Assembly (NCBI RefSeq): GCF_001183545.1
Contig: NZ_KQ236688.1
Location: forward strand, 248,001 to 312,000
DNA: 64,000 nucleotides
Source: Cellvibrio sp. pealriver
GTDB lineage: Bacteria > Pseudomonadota > Gammaproteobacteria > Pseudomonadales > Cellvibrionaceae
Reading direction: 5' to 3'
Shown here: in pieces, positions 45,674 to 54,964 of the stretch
Layout: each line of letters opens with the position of its first letter
Numbering within the stretch: position 1 is the first letter of the stretch
Made by a program: the position numbers and the translations under genes
The notes under the pieces: generated by a model
What the model saw: only the letters and a program-made list of their open reading frames with translations
Database searches by the model: none
Told to the model about the DNA's origin: nothing

Positions 45674-47365
45674 ATGAAAAAAATCGTTTTAGCATTGAGT
45701 GTATGCTGTATCGCACTGGTGGCGCATGCCGAGCTTCCGGGAGCGGACTACGCCCAAGTGAGCCCCGACGGCAAAGTCGCGGTTGCCAGTGTTAACCCGG
45801 AGGCAACCCGTATTGCTATGGAGGTGGTCAAGCGTGGTGGTAATGCGGTTGATGCGGCTATTTCGGTAGCTTTTGCACTGGGTGTGGTTGATGGCCACAA
45901 CTCGGGTATCGGTGGTGGCTGTTTTATTCTGGTGCGCTTGGCTGATGGCCGCATATTGGCGATTGATGGGCGCGAGATGGCCCCCGCTGCGGCAACGCGC
46001 GATATGTATATTGTAAATGGTAAGGCCGATCCTGAACTGAGCCGCACAGGCGCTTTAGCGGTGGGTATTCCCGGTTCAGTTGCCGCACTGGATAAATTAC
46101 AAAAGCTGGGCGGAAAATTAACGTTTCGCGATGTTATTTTGCCTTCCGCTGAATTAGCGGAAAAAGGATTTCCTATTTCACCTGCACTGGCTGAACGCAT
46201 GGCCGCAACAGCGGATAATTTGGCAAAATTTCCTGCCAGTGCTGCTATTTATTTGGATAAAAATAATCAACCGCTACCGGCGTTTTCAATACTGCAACAA
46301 AAAGATCTGGCGGTGACTTATCGGGCAATCGCCAAACAGGGGCCTCGTTATTTTTACCATGGCGATTTTGCAAAAAAAACCGGACGCTGGATGGCTGCCA
46401 ACGGCGGTGTCGTCACGGATAAAGATTTCGCCAACTATCAGGTAAAAATGCGCAAGCCTATTGTGTCTGAATTTGCGGGCTACACTCTCTATGGTTTTCC
46501 ACCGCCCAGTTCTGGTGGTGTTCACGTTGCACAAATTTTAAATATTCTTGAACAATTTGATTTGGATGCGCTGGCACCGGCAGAGCGCTATCACTTAATT
46601 GCAGAGGCAATGAAGTTTGCGTTTGCTGATCGCGCACATTGGTTGGGCGACAGTGATTTTACCAAAGTGCCATTGAGCTTGGCGGATAAACGCTATGCAC
46701 AAACGATCGCGAAAAAAATTAGCTTGGAAAAAACCACTGCCGATATTGCACATGGCAACCCTGATGTAGACATCCAACATTTAATGAATAAACACACTAC
46801 ACATATCGCTGCTGCCGATATGGACGGTAATTGGGTGGCGATCACCTCAACCGTCAATACCAGCTTTGGTAGCAAAGTGGTTATTCCCGGAACCGGTGTG
46901 GTGTTAAATAATCAGATGGATGATTTTTCTGCACAAGTTGGTGCGGCTAACGCGTTTGGTTTGGTGGGATCAGATGCAAATGCCGTTGCTGCAAAAAAGC
47001 GCCCGCTATCCAGTATGAGCCCGACATTGGTATTTAAAAACAATGAGCCGGTCATGACTCTGGGGGCAGCAGGTGGGCCTACGATTATTTCGCAAGTGGT
47101 ACAAACGTTATTGTATTCGCTTAACGATTCAATGCCGGTTGAAAAAGCCATGGCACAAGCGCGTATTCATCAACAGTGGAATCCCAATGTGTTATTTGTA
47201 GAGGCGGCTATGCCCGTTGAAATCCAACAAGCACTTCAGAAAAAAGGTCATGATTTAAAAATATGGCCAAGCATGGGTGCATCGCAAGCGATTCAATTAC
47301 GGGATGGAAAATTAGTTCCAGTTGCTGAACCGCGTGTGATTTTACAAAACCAAAAGAAAAATTGA
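45674..47365 (+). CDS. ggt: Gamma-glutamyltransferase
   Basis: The 563-residue precursor has a signal peptide (cleavage after AHA, ~residue 19). The mature enzyme self-cleaves at Thr375 in KHTTHIAAADMDG to make the large and small subunits. Downstream VLNNQMDDFS and RPLSSMSPTLVFKNNEPVMTLGAAGGP are typical small-subunit motifs. Periplasmic Ggt cleaves glutathione and other gamma-glutamyl compounds. Starts at ATG 45674. Confidence 0.95.
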   Translation: MKKIVLALSVCCIALVAHAELPGADYAQVSPDGKVAVASVNPEATRIAMEVVKRGGNAVDAAISVAFALGVVDGHNSGIGGGCFILVRLADGRILAIDGREMAPAAATRDMYIVNGKADPELSRTGALAVGIPGSVAALDKLQKLGGKLTFRDVILPSAELAEKGFPISPALAERMAATADNLAKFPASAAIYLDKNNQPLPAFSILQQKDLAVTYRAIAKQGPRYFYHGDFAKKTGRWMAANGGVVTDKDFANYQVKMRKPIVSEFAGYTLYGFPPPSSGGVHVAQILNILEQFDLDALAPAERYHLIAEAMKFAFADRAHWLGDSDFTKVPLSLADKRYAQTIAKKISLEKTTADIAHGNPDVDIQHLMNKHTTHIAAADMDGNWVAITSTVNTSFGSKVVIPGTGVVLNNQMDDFSAQVGAANAFGLVGSDANAVAAKKRPLSSMSPTLVFKNNEPVMTLGAAGGPTIISQVVQTLLYSLNDSMPVEKAMAQARIHQQWNPNVLFVEAAMPVEIQQALQKKGHDLKIWPSMGASQAIQLRDGKLVPVAEPRVILQNQKKN

Positions 47366-47411
47366 CCTGCGCATTAACCATAGTGAATCGCTGATAACAG
47401 ATGGGGCAAGG

Positions 47412-48287
47412 TTAGTTTTTTCGTGAAAATAATTCCTGTTCAATCACGTGCAATAACTGTTTATAGCCTGCGCTAAGTGTTTTTCGCACTTGGCGCACAT
47501 CCACATAATAGGCGGCACGTTTTCCGTGATACTCCACAGTCGGGCCGATCGGTGTGAAATGAATGCCTACAAATCCAAGGCTACGCGCAAGCCTTGGTTC
47601 CATCATCACGAATACATGATGCAGTCTGCTTTTGTAACAAATGGCAATCGCCGATAAATATAAACTGATAGCGATATAAGGGAAGAAACGTAATTCTTGC
47701 GTAGAAAATGTGTGCTCGTTAATAACCCCGGTTGCACTTCCTTCAATTTGGTCTGTTTGGCGTTTGCGAAATGTGGCGGGTACAGCAAGGCGCGATATTT
47801 CGCAAATTTGGTGCGGTAAAAAATAGCGCGGCGTTAAGTGTTCGTGCGTTATCGCATGGGCGCAATAGGCTTCAATGGGTAACAGCTCTTGTGTGTGGCT
47901 GCTGGTAATGACCCGTAACGTGCCTGCCATTGTGTTGGTGCTTACGTGACGAATAAAACAGTGTAATGAATGCGCATCAAAACTATCTTGTTCCAGCTGT
48001 TGTGCATTGGTTTCTTCAAAATGCAATTCTTCACAGTACACCTGATGCCGCAATGCGTAGACTTCTTGTTTGAGCTCTGCTGATCTTGCAATGCCGGGAA
48101 TCAAATAATTAGAAAAATGTTGTGCGATAAGCAGTGCTTGGTCGCTAGCAAGAGCGGCTGCGCTTTGTTTGGATTCGGGGTTGGAGTGCGGAGCGTGTTG
48201 TGATGCCTTGTGTTCGCGATTGTGTGTAGGCGTTGTGGTAGTGGAGTGTGTAACGGGTGAAGAACGCTCACCAGAGGGCTGTTTCAT
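47412..48287 (-). CDS. PEP-CTERM/exosortase-associated acyltransferase
   Basis: The 291-residue product has a low-complexity N-terminus (~1-45), then a GNAT-like domain with LRHQVYCEELHFEE near residue 80 and CEISRLAVPATFRKR near 162. That matches the N-acyl amino acid synthase-like acyltransferase of PEP-CTERM/exosortase systems (FeeM-like). It uses acyl-ACP in general. No exosortase or PEP-CTERM protein is seen in this window, so partners must lie elsewhere. Confidence 0.8.
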   Translation of the reverse strand: MKQPSGERSSPVTHSTTTTPTHNREHKASQHAPHSNPESKQSAAALASDQALLIAQHFSNYLIPGIARSAELKQEVYALRHQVYCEELHFEETNAQQLEQDSFDAHSLHCFIRHVSTNTMAGTLRVITSSHTQELLPIEAYCAHAITHEHLTPRYFLPHQICEISRLAVPATFRKRQTDQIEGSATGVINEHTFSTQELRFFPYIAISLYLSAIAICYKSRLHHVFVMMEPRLARSLGFVGIHFTPIGPTVEYHGKRAAYYVDVRQVRKTLSAGYKQLLHVIEQELFSRKN

Positions 48288-48451
48288 AAAAAATCCTTAT
48301 GCATGTATCCAACAATGATCTTCTTTAGTCTAGAACCTGTCCTGTGTTTTGGCTCGACCAATTTATTCTATAGACCGTGCTGCATATGCAAAGTTTTTTG
48401 TTTTATGAAATCCACTCGACTGTATTGTTTTGATGACGGAGTCTGTTTTGG

Positions 48452-48489
48452 TAACGGCAGTATCGCTCCGATAAGCTTTACTGCCGTTA
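48452..48489. other. Long hairpin between zinc-locus and acyltransferase genes
   Basis: TAACGGCAGTA (48452-48462) and TACTGCCGTTA (48479-48489) form a perfect 11-bp stem with a 16-base loop. It lies downstream of the AztD-like gene on the minus strand. No T-tract follows, so it may be a transcript end or processing element. The rest of 48288-48517 holds no recognisable gene. Confidence 0.5.
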
Positions 48490-48517
48490 ATATCAAACGC
48501 TCATAATGGTTTGAATG

Positions 48518-49882
48518 TTAGTGATCGTGATCGCCTGCAGGCTCTGCAACACCTAACCAAGTGATTTTATTTGGCACAAAATCCAATTGAATCGTATCGA
48601 TAACCTTTGCTTCATCCAAATCAATTTGTTTAATTTGGTTGGCGATGGGGTCGCTCACATAAGCGAGATGACCAGGTGTTAATGCCAATTCAAATTTACT
48701 GCCAGCGGGTAAGGCGGCAAGGTTGCTGGTGATGGTTTGCACCTGGCCTATTACACTCCAATCGTCAGCATTCAAAATAGTCAACTTGCCTTGGTTGTCC
48801 AGAATTACAAACAACTCGCCGTCGCCCGCAAAATCATAGGCAAGCGCAGTAGCGGCTGGTGTCACACTCGCATCAGTCCAGTTAATCGCGGTAATCATAT
48901 TGGTGCTGGTATTGACCGCAAAAAATTGCCCCGCTGCAATGCCAACAAACTCGTCTGCAGCGTGATCGCCTAGCAGCGTACCGATACGGGTAGTGCCGGT
49001 GAAACTGGCGGGGTTGGCAATTTTATGTGCTGCGAATGTTTCACCGGTTTGGGTGATTACCAACACGCCATCGGTACAGCCAAAGGTGATTTGGGTTTCA
49101 TTTTGTGCACTGCCGTGCAAGCCTGGGCAGGTTTCGCTGAAGATACTTTCATCAGTAAAGTAACCATTATGTGCACGATAAACCGCCACACGGTCGGGCA
49201 GTGTGCTGGTGGTGGCTGGATCGCGCAGGGTAGAAATCAAATAATCGCCACGCCCCTGTGCTGCACCGTGCATATGGGTAGTGTATTCCAGCAGTGTGCC
49301 CGCTGTATTGTTGGCGATATCTGCTTCGGTAAATACGCCGACGCTCGCGGGTGTTGTGGTTGCAGCATTGCCGTCAAAAAAAATCACGGATTGTTTATCA
49401 GTACCGGTGAAATGGGTCGGGCGTGATTTGTTGGTGCTGAACTGCATTTGCACGGGTGCTTGTTCATAATCATGCAGGTGATCGCCGTGATCTTCTTGCC
49501 ATAGACCGCTATCAATTACATCCACACGGTCAGCGGTGCGTTGCACGACAAAACCATAACGGTTATTCGGGCTAGCGTAGAGTGCCGCAGGGGCTTCACT
49601 CACAGTCACTTCATGTAAAACAGTTTTTTCATTGATATCGACAACGCTGACTTTTGCCTGATCTTTTATGGAGATCAGTAAGCGCCCCAGGCTCAGTTCT
49701 TCGTCGTGATCGTGGTCGTGATCATCGTCATGGTCATGATCGTCTTCAATAGGAATTGGATCGCGTTCGACAATCTTGGTATCGCCGCCGCCACACGCGG
49801 TTAATACAACAGGGAGTGTCAGAGCCAGTAACCATGGCGAAATATTTGCCGGAGCTGTTAATAATTTTTTAAACATCATCAT
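48518..49882 (-). CDS. aztD: AztD-like zinc metallochaperone, beta-propeller lipoprotein
   Basis: From the first of three tandem ATGs (49882, 49879, 49876) the product is about 454 residues. The lipobox Cys is near residue 30 (VVLTACGGG). Residues 46-61 are a His/Asp run (HDHDDDHDHDHDE), and the end is GDHDH. The propeller holds DHGDHLHD and CPGLHGSA, which match AztD motifs recalled as DHGDHGD and CPDLHGEA. AztD passes periplasmic zinc to the AztC solute-binding protein. No aztABC is in view. It lies 19 bp after the His-rich receptor, downstream of a Zur box. Confidence 0.78.
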   Translation of the reverse strand: MMMFKKLLTAPANISPWLLALTLPVVLTACGGGDTKIVERDPIPIEDDHDHDDDHDHDHDEELSLGRLLISIKDQAKVSVVDINEKTVLHEVTVSEAPAALYASPNNRYGFVVQRTADRVDVIDSGLWQEDHGDHLHDYEQAPVQMQFSTNKSRPTHFTGTDKQSVIFFDGNAATTTPASVGVFTEADIANNTAGTLLEYTTHMHGAAQGRGDYLISTLRDPATTSTLPDRVAVYRAHNGYFTDESIFSETCPGLHGSAQNETQITFGCTDGVLVITQTGETFAAHKIANPASFTGTTRIGTLLGDHAADEFVGIAAGQFFAVNTSTNMITAINWTDASVTPAATALAYDFAGDGELFVILDNQGKLTILNADDWSVIGQVQTITSNLAALPAGSKFELALTPGHLAYVSDPIANQIKQIDLDEAKVIDTIQLDFVPNKITWLGVAEPAGDHDH

Positions 49883-49901
49883 TACCTTTGATTGATAAAT
49901 A

Positions 49902-52277
49902 TTAGAAATTGCCGCTGATGCCCAGTGCATAACTGCGTGCCGGTAAAGGCGCTTTGTCTTTCAGGAAGGATGCATGTACGCGCGCATACTCGTCTGTCAG
50001 ATTGTTGCCTTTGACATAGATCTTCAGGTTGTCGCTGATGGCGTAACTGATTTGTGTGTCAACCAATGTGTACGCATCGGATGTGGTTTCCAGTGCAGCA
50101 ATATTGTTTTGTTCAAAATAATGTTGGCCGCTGATTTCTGCGCGCCATTTGCCCAGCTCGTATTCGGCTCTGGCACCAACGCGCAAAGGGGGAATACGCG
50201 GCAAATCGCTATTGCCTTCTAACGAATCTTTAAGTGTTGCGCGAATGTAGTCACTGGTGAGGCTCAGTTTTACGGCGGACGTGAACTGCCAAATTACTTC
50301 ACCTTCAAAGCCATACAGTTCTGCATCTTGTGCTTGATAAATAAAAACGGGCAATTCACTTGCATGATCGTGATCATCTTCGCCTGCTTCTTCTGCGTGA
50401 TCATGCGCGTGTTCACTTTCGCGTGTCATACCGGTGTTAGCTAGGTAATAATAATCATCAATACGGTTGTAAAACGCGTTAAGGATAAAGCCGACATCGC
50501 CCTCAAATTTTCTTAATGACAGATCAATATTGTTGGATGTTTCGGGTTTCACTTCGCTGCGGGCCAGATCAAAATGGAACTCGCCATCTTCATCTTCTAC
50601 TAGCGTCAGCAATGCGCCAACCTCGTATAAGCCTGAACCTATGTGCGGGCCAAATGACAATAACTCTGCAGCAGAAGGTGTTCTTTCGGCATGAGTGTAA
50701 GAGAGACCGATGTTATAACCGGGAGTGAAATCCCACACCAATCCGGCGGATGCACTGAATGGGGTTGATTCGTGATCGATAGAAAATACACGCAGATATT
50801 CTTGCGCGTGATCGTCATGCTCTTCGTGATCATGCGCGTTTAAATCTACTTGAAAATTATCCGCGCTGATTTTCACTTGCTCGATACGTGCGCCCAATTG
50901 CACGAGAACATCGCCAAAGTGGCGTTCTTCCATTAATGCAATCGCCAGACTGTGGGTTGAACTGGGTGGCGTAAACGCTTCTGCACCAATAGCTTCAAAA
51001 TCGGTATTTTTAAAATGAAAACTTAATGCACCGCGCCAATCTGCAATTGGGTGATGGAATAAATCAAGGCGCGCTTCCTGACTTTCATTTTTAAATGTTG
51101 TGCCCACTTCGCCATTTTCGATTTCACTGTGCTCGTAGTCAGTAAAACCAAAGCGGGAATTCACGGCGCTAAACCAATCGTGATCGAGTGAAAGTTCGCT
51201 CAGCAATTGCAGGCGGTCTTGTTTAAGGTCGGCATAGACATCCAGTTCTTCATCGCCGTGATTGTGACCGGGAATGCCGTATTGGCGTTCAAGATGCCCG
51301 TAGGAAATACCGACAAAACCCTCATCCATAATGTAGCTGGTGCCGAGGTTAAAACCCTTTGCTTCCGTTGATGAGTTGGCTAAACGATCTTCATTGTGCT
51401 CTGCGTGATTTTCTTCTTCGTGTTCTTCATGGGTTTCGATTTCTGCAGCGCCGGGAATTTTGTAATCGTCCGCTTTACGCCAAAAACCATCGAGGTGCAC
51501 GCCAACACTCCCTATACCTGAGTTGCCGCTCGCGGATACCAGCTTGTCATTGGCAACGGAATCGCGTTCAAGCCGCCATTCGCCGTAGGTATCGGTTCCT
51601 TGCGGTACGCGGTCATCGACAATATTCACCACACCGCCAATAGCGCCGCTGCCATAAAACAGAGTGGCGGGGCCGCGCAGGATTTCAATCTGCCGTGCGG
51701 TAGAGGCTTCTGTCGCCACCGCATGGTCTGGGCCAACGCGCGACGCATCACCTGCATCCAAACCGTTTTGGGTGATGAGTACACGTGGACCTTCAAGGCC
51801 GCGGATGATTGGGCTGCTTGCCACAGGGCCGTAATAGCTGGAGTGCACGCCGACTTCGTTTTTGAGTGTTTCGCCAAGTGTCGCCGCTTGCCGTTCACGC
51901 AACCGCTCACCACTCAACACGTTAACCGGTTGGGCAGATTCCATATTGGATGCATGCCAGGGCAGGCCAATTACGTTCACCACTTCTATTGCGGTGTTGC
52001 CCAGCACCAATTCGGTTTGTTGCGAACCTTGGGTGACATGAAAGGTTTTGTGCATAAACGATGGTGCTTTTACATGCAGTTCAACTTCCTTGCCGGGTTG
52101 GGCGGGAACCGTGAATTCACCTTTGTCATTGGCTTTGATGCGCAGGTTGGCACCGACGACTTCGAGTGTTGCCTGGGCGATTGGCTGCCCCATGTCATCG
52201 CGCACCACGCCTTGTACTTGTGCCAGAGCGGATTGGCTGGCGGCAACTATCGCCATAAATAACAACGACTTTTTCAT
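49902..52277 (-). CDS. znuD: TonB-dependent receptor, His-rich (zinc, ZnuD-like)
   Basis: The 791-residue protein has a signal peptide (cleavage after ALA, ~residue 19), an N-terminal carboxypeptidase-regulatory-like domain, a plug with RGLEGPRVLITQNGLDAGD and a barrel ending in LGISGNF. Three extracellular loops are rich in His/Asp/Glu: near residues 279-300, 479-493 and 617-640. ZnuD receptors import zinc with such loops. The Zur-type palindrome at 52344-52358 lies 67 bp upstream of the start. Zinc-starvation control is expected. Confidence 0.88.
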   Translation of the reverse strand: MKKSLLFMAIVAASQSALAQVQGVVRDDMGQPIAQATLEVVGANLRIKANDKGEFTVPAQPGKEVELHVKAPSFMHKTFHVTQGSQQTELVLGNTAIEVVNVIGLPWHASNMESAQPVNVLSGERLRERQAATLGETLKNEVGVHSSYYGPVASSPIIRGLEGPRVLITQNGLDAGDASRVGPDHAVATEASTARQIEILRGPATLFYGSGAIGGVVNIVDDRVPQGTDTYGEWRLERDSVANDKLVSASGNSGIGSVGVHLDGFWRKADDYKIPGAAEIETHEEHEEENHAEHNEDRLANSSTEAKGFNLGTSYIMDEGFVGISYGHLERQYGIPGHNHGDEELDVYADLKQDRLQLLSELSLDHDWFSAVNSRFGFTDYEHSEIENGEVGTTFKNESQEARLDLFHHPIADWRGALSFHFKNTDFEAIGAEAFTPPSSTHSLAIALMEERHFGDVLVQLGARIEQVKISADNFQVDLNAHDHEEHDDHAQEYLRVFSIDHESTPFSASAGLVWDFTPGYNIGLSYTHAERTPSAAELLSFGPHIGSGLYEVGALLTLVEDEDGEFHFDLARSEVKPETSNNIDLSLRKFEGDVGFILNAFYNRIDDYYYLANTGMTRESEHAHDHAEEAGEDDHDHASELPVFIYQAQDAELYGFEGEVIWQFTSAVKLSLTSDYIRATLKDSLEGNSDLPRIPPLRVGARAEYELGKWRAEISGQHYFEQNNIAALETTSDAYTLVDTQISYAISDNLKIYVKGNNLTDEYARVHASFLKDKAPLPARSYALGISGNF

Positions 52278-52343
52278 CTATTCACTCCGTATCAAACTGC
52301 TAAATCGAAAAGGTTGCGCCGGACGGCAGCGTAATTTTGGTAA

Positions 52344-52358
52344 TGTTATATTATAACA
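52344..52358 (-). promoter_or_regulatory. Zur box upstream of znuD-like gene
   Basis: TGTTATATTATAACA is a perfect 7-1-7 palindrome matching the gammaproteobacterial Zur consensus TGTTATAnTATAACA. It lies 67 bp upstream of the receptor start. Zur with zinc should repress the receptor and AztD-like gene together. Confidence 0.88.
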
Positions 52359-52589
52359 ATTTGGCGAACAACCCGTCTTTTGGATGAGCAGCCAATCTTT
52401 CAAAAAAGCAATGAGTCTTTCAGAGGAACCGTTTTTAAAGGAGCAGCCCGTCTTTTGATGGTGAATCAGGGCGAGGATGAGGCGGAAATCCTATGCGCAA
52501 TAGCGATGTCAGCGGGCTTATGGTTGGGATGAATTGGCGCTTGACTCACTTTGTCTAACCCCGTACCTTGCGCGCCGAGGTGTCTGATG

Positions 52590-52812
52590 GGTGATCATTC
52601 TTTGAACGGATGTAGCCAGGATCAGAGTCAATGGGAAGCCGGTGCGCGTGTCTATTCGTTGCATGATGAATAAAGACAAGCAATCCCGGCGCTGCCCCCG
52701 CAACGGTAAATCGATGTTGTGTATCTGCATCGATGAGTCCGATACCAGCCTCAATAACAGAGCCATGCTCTTAATTGTTCACGATGTCGCGGAGGGCTAC
52801 ATCGGTGGAAAT
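52590..52812 (+). ncRNA. Cobalamin riboswitch
   Basis: The leader has GGGAAGCCGGTGCG (52633-52646), CCCGGCGCTGCCCCCGCAACGG (core around 52685-52706) and GAGTCCGATACC (52735-52746), the standard cobalamin aptamer blocks. The L5 loop CCCCCGC (52695-52701) can pair with the loop of a downstream hairpin (GATGT at 52783, ACATC at 52799), whose loop CGCGGAGGGCT is the expected L13 kissing partner. It controls the BtuB-like gene 80 bp on. A frame starting at 52642 lies within it and is not coding. Ends are approximate. Confidence 0.92.
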
Positions 52813-52893
52813 CTGTGTATTTTTACGGGCTATGCCCGTTGCATCTTTTTCCGCTTTCCCTCCCTCATCCCTAATTCAGGATTGAGGAATCTC

Positions 52894-54879
52894 ATGTTTT
52901 CTAAAACTACTCTGTTCACACTCATGCATGCGGGCGCTGCTATTGTTGCTGTAAGTTCTGCGCCGGTATTTGCAGCAGACAAAAAAGCCGACGATAAAAC
53001 CAGCACTAAAAAACTGGAAACGGTTTACGTCAGCGCAACGCGCAGTGAAACGGCGCAAATGCCGGTGGCAACACAAATCAAGATCATTACCGACGAAGAA
53101 ATTCGTATCAGTGGTGCGAAGTTGTTATCGGAAGTGCTGCGCACCCAAGCGGGTATTCAATTAACCGATTCCGATGGCAGCGGTGCGCGTAATGTAACTG
53201 TATCCATGCGCGGCTTGTCGGGTGCCAATAATGTGCTGGTGTTGGTAGATGGCCGTAAATTAAATAATCCATCGCTTGCTGCGCCTGCGTTAAATACGGT
53301 TGCGTTGAAAGATATTGAGCGAATTGAAATTGTGCAGGGCAGTGCCGGTGTGCTGTATGGCGATCAAGCGGTTGGTGGTGTTATCAACATCATTACCAAA
53401 CGTGCTGCAGCCGGTGAAACCGATGGGGTACTCAGCGCCGCAACCGGTTCGGATAATCTGGAAGATTACAGCGCGCGCGTTGGTCAGGGTTTTGAAAATG
53501 GTGTTAGCTATAACCTGTCTGCACAAAAACGTAATGCCGATAATTATCGCGACAACAACCAGTCTGCCTACGAAAATGTAATGGCGAGTGTTCGCTACGA
53601 TGCGAAATACGGTTTTATTTTTCTCGATGGACAGCAAGTAAAAGATAAGTTGCGCTTGCCTGGCACCATCAGCGACGGGCAAGCCGCTGTTGATCGCCGC
53701 CACACGGATTCGCCTAATGATTACAGCAATCAAGACACTGATAATTGGCGCGTTGGCGGAGGCGTTGATTTTTCAGAGCACTGGCAGTTACAAGCGGAAT
53801 ATTCTGATCGCAATGAAGAAGGTATTTATTTTTACGATGATTATTGGGGCGGCGATACTCCGGCACCCACAGAATATTCTGTGCGCGTTAAAAGTTTTAC
53901 ACCACGCTTGATCGGTGAATATGCAACAGCGAATGGCACCGCGATCGCAACCCTGGGGTATGACCACCTGGATAGCGAATATGAAAGCAATAATCTATGG
54001 GCTCCCGTCAACTCCAGCCAGCAACAACATAGTTATTACGCGCAATTGGTTTATCCATTGTTGCCAAAGTTGACAGCGACTTTGGGCGCGCGTCAGTCTG
54101 AAGTGCAAGATGAAAATCAAGGTGCGGTTGAAGTCTTGAAACAAGAAGATGATTTGACCGCAAGTGAGTTTGGTTTGAACTATCAATTGACGGATTCCTG
54201 GCGGGCATTTGGCCGCTTCTCGGAAAGCTTCCGTTTTGCCAACGCAGACGAAAATGGTTTGGTAGCGAAAGATGTTGTTTTTTTGCAGCCGCAAACCGGT
54301 GAATCATTTGAAATAGGTACCCAGTGGCAGTCTGCTGCTGCCAGTGTCAGCTACTCGCTTTACAGCATGACCTTGAATGATGAAATTGTTTACGACAGCA
54401 CAGTTGCAAACAATAAATTTTACAATGGTGCGAATATCAATTTACCGGATTCAGAACGTAAAGGTTTTATGCTGGATGTAAACTCTGCAATCAGCAAAGA
54501 GTTGTTTTTGCGTTTCAACTACACTTTTACCGATGCAGAAGTCGTTGATGGTCTTTTTGATGGTAAAGAAGTGCCGTTTGTTGCGGAGCATAGCGGTAGT
54601 GCAGCAGTGGTATTTACACCGATTGATTCGTTAAACCTCACCTTGGAAAGTATTTATACCGGTTCGCGCTACAGGGCAAATGATGAAGCTAACAGCGCGC
54701 CGCGTTTAGACGCATTAGTGGTGTTCAATACGGCCGTTAATTATCAATATGACCAATGGGAGTTCGGTGCCCGTATCAATAATATTACCAATGAACTCTA
54801 TGCGGGTTTGCATTCCGTATGGGGTCAATATCCCCAGCCAGAGCGTAACTATGAGGCAAGTATTAGCTATCGCTTCTAA
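52894..54879 (+). CDS. btuB: TonB-dependent receptor, BtuB-like vitamin B12 transporter
   Basis: From ATG 52894 (GAGG 7 bp upstream) the product is 661 residues. It has a signal peptide (AVSSAPVFAAD), a TonB box near ETVYVSAT, and a plug with RGLSGANNVLVLVDGRKLNN. The barrel ends YEASISYRF, with Phe last. A cobalamin riboswitch precedes it and cobO and cobQ follow, so B12 or a corrinoid is the likely ligand. A strong terminator ends the transcript. Confidence 0.9.
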   Translation: MFSKTTLFTLMHAGAAIVAVSSAPVFAADKKADDKTSTKKLETVYVSATRSETAQMPVATQIKIITDEEIRISGAKLLSEVLRTQAGIQLTDSDGSGARNVTVSMRGLSGANNVLVLVDGRKLNNPSLAAPALNTVALKDIERIEIVQGSAGVLYGDQAVGGVINIITKRAAAGETDGVLSAATGSDNLEDYSARVGQGFENGVSYNLSAQKRNADNYRDNNQSAYENVMASVRYDAKYGFIFLDGQQVKDKLRLPGTISDGQAAVDRRHTDSPNDYSNQDTDNWRVGGGVDFSEHWQLQAEYSDRNEEGIYFYDDYWGGDTPAPTEYSVRVKSFTPRLIGEYATANGTAIATLGYDHLDSEYESNNLWAPVNSSQQQHSYYAQLVYPLLPKLTATLGARQSEVQDENQGAVEVLKQEDDLTASEFGLNYQLTDSWRAFGRFSESFRFANADENGLVAKDVVFLQPQTGESFEIGTQWQSAAASVSYSLYSMTLNDEIVYDSTVANNKFYNGANINLPDSERKGFMLDVNSAISKELFLRFNYTFTDAEVVDGLFDGKEVPFVAEHSGSAAVVFTPIDSLNLTLESIYTGSRYRANDEANSAPRLDALVVFNTAVNYQYDQWEFGARINNITNELYAGLHSVWGQYPQPERNYEASISYRF

Positions 54880-54910
54880 TGGCAATTAACCTGTTTACTT
54901 GTTAACGTGA

Positions 54911-54946
54911 TGCCTTCAAGTGCTGCTTGAAGGCATTTTTCTTTTT
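54911..54946 (+). terminator. Rho-independent terminator after btuB
   Basis: TGCCTTCAAG (54911-54920) and CTTGAAGGCA (54926-54935) make a perfect 10-bp stem with loop TGCTG, followed by a T-rich tail. It sits 31 bp after the btuB stop and before cobO. Confidence 0.9.
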
Positions 54947-54964
54947 TGATTAATGGAGGTTTCC

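Noticed and set aside
48303..48506. Open frame between the acyltransferase and zinc loci
   Set aside because: It has no ribosome binding site, no recognisable domain, and contains a large hairpin, so it looks non-coding.
52642..52893. N-terminal extension of the BtuB-like receptor from 52642
   Set aside because: It lies inside the cobalamin riboswitch and precedes the signal peptide. The real start is ATG 52894 with GAGG upstream.
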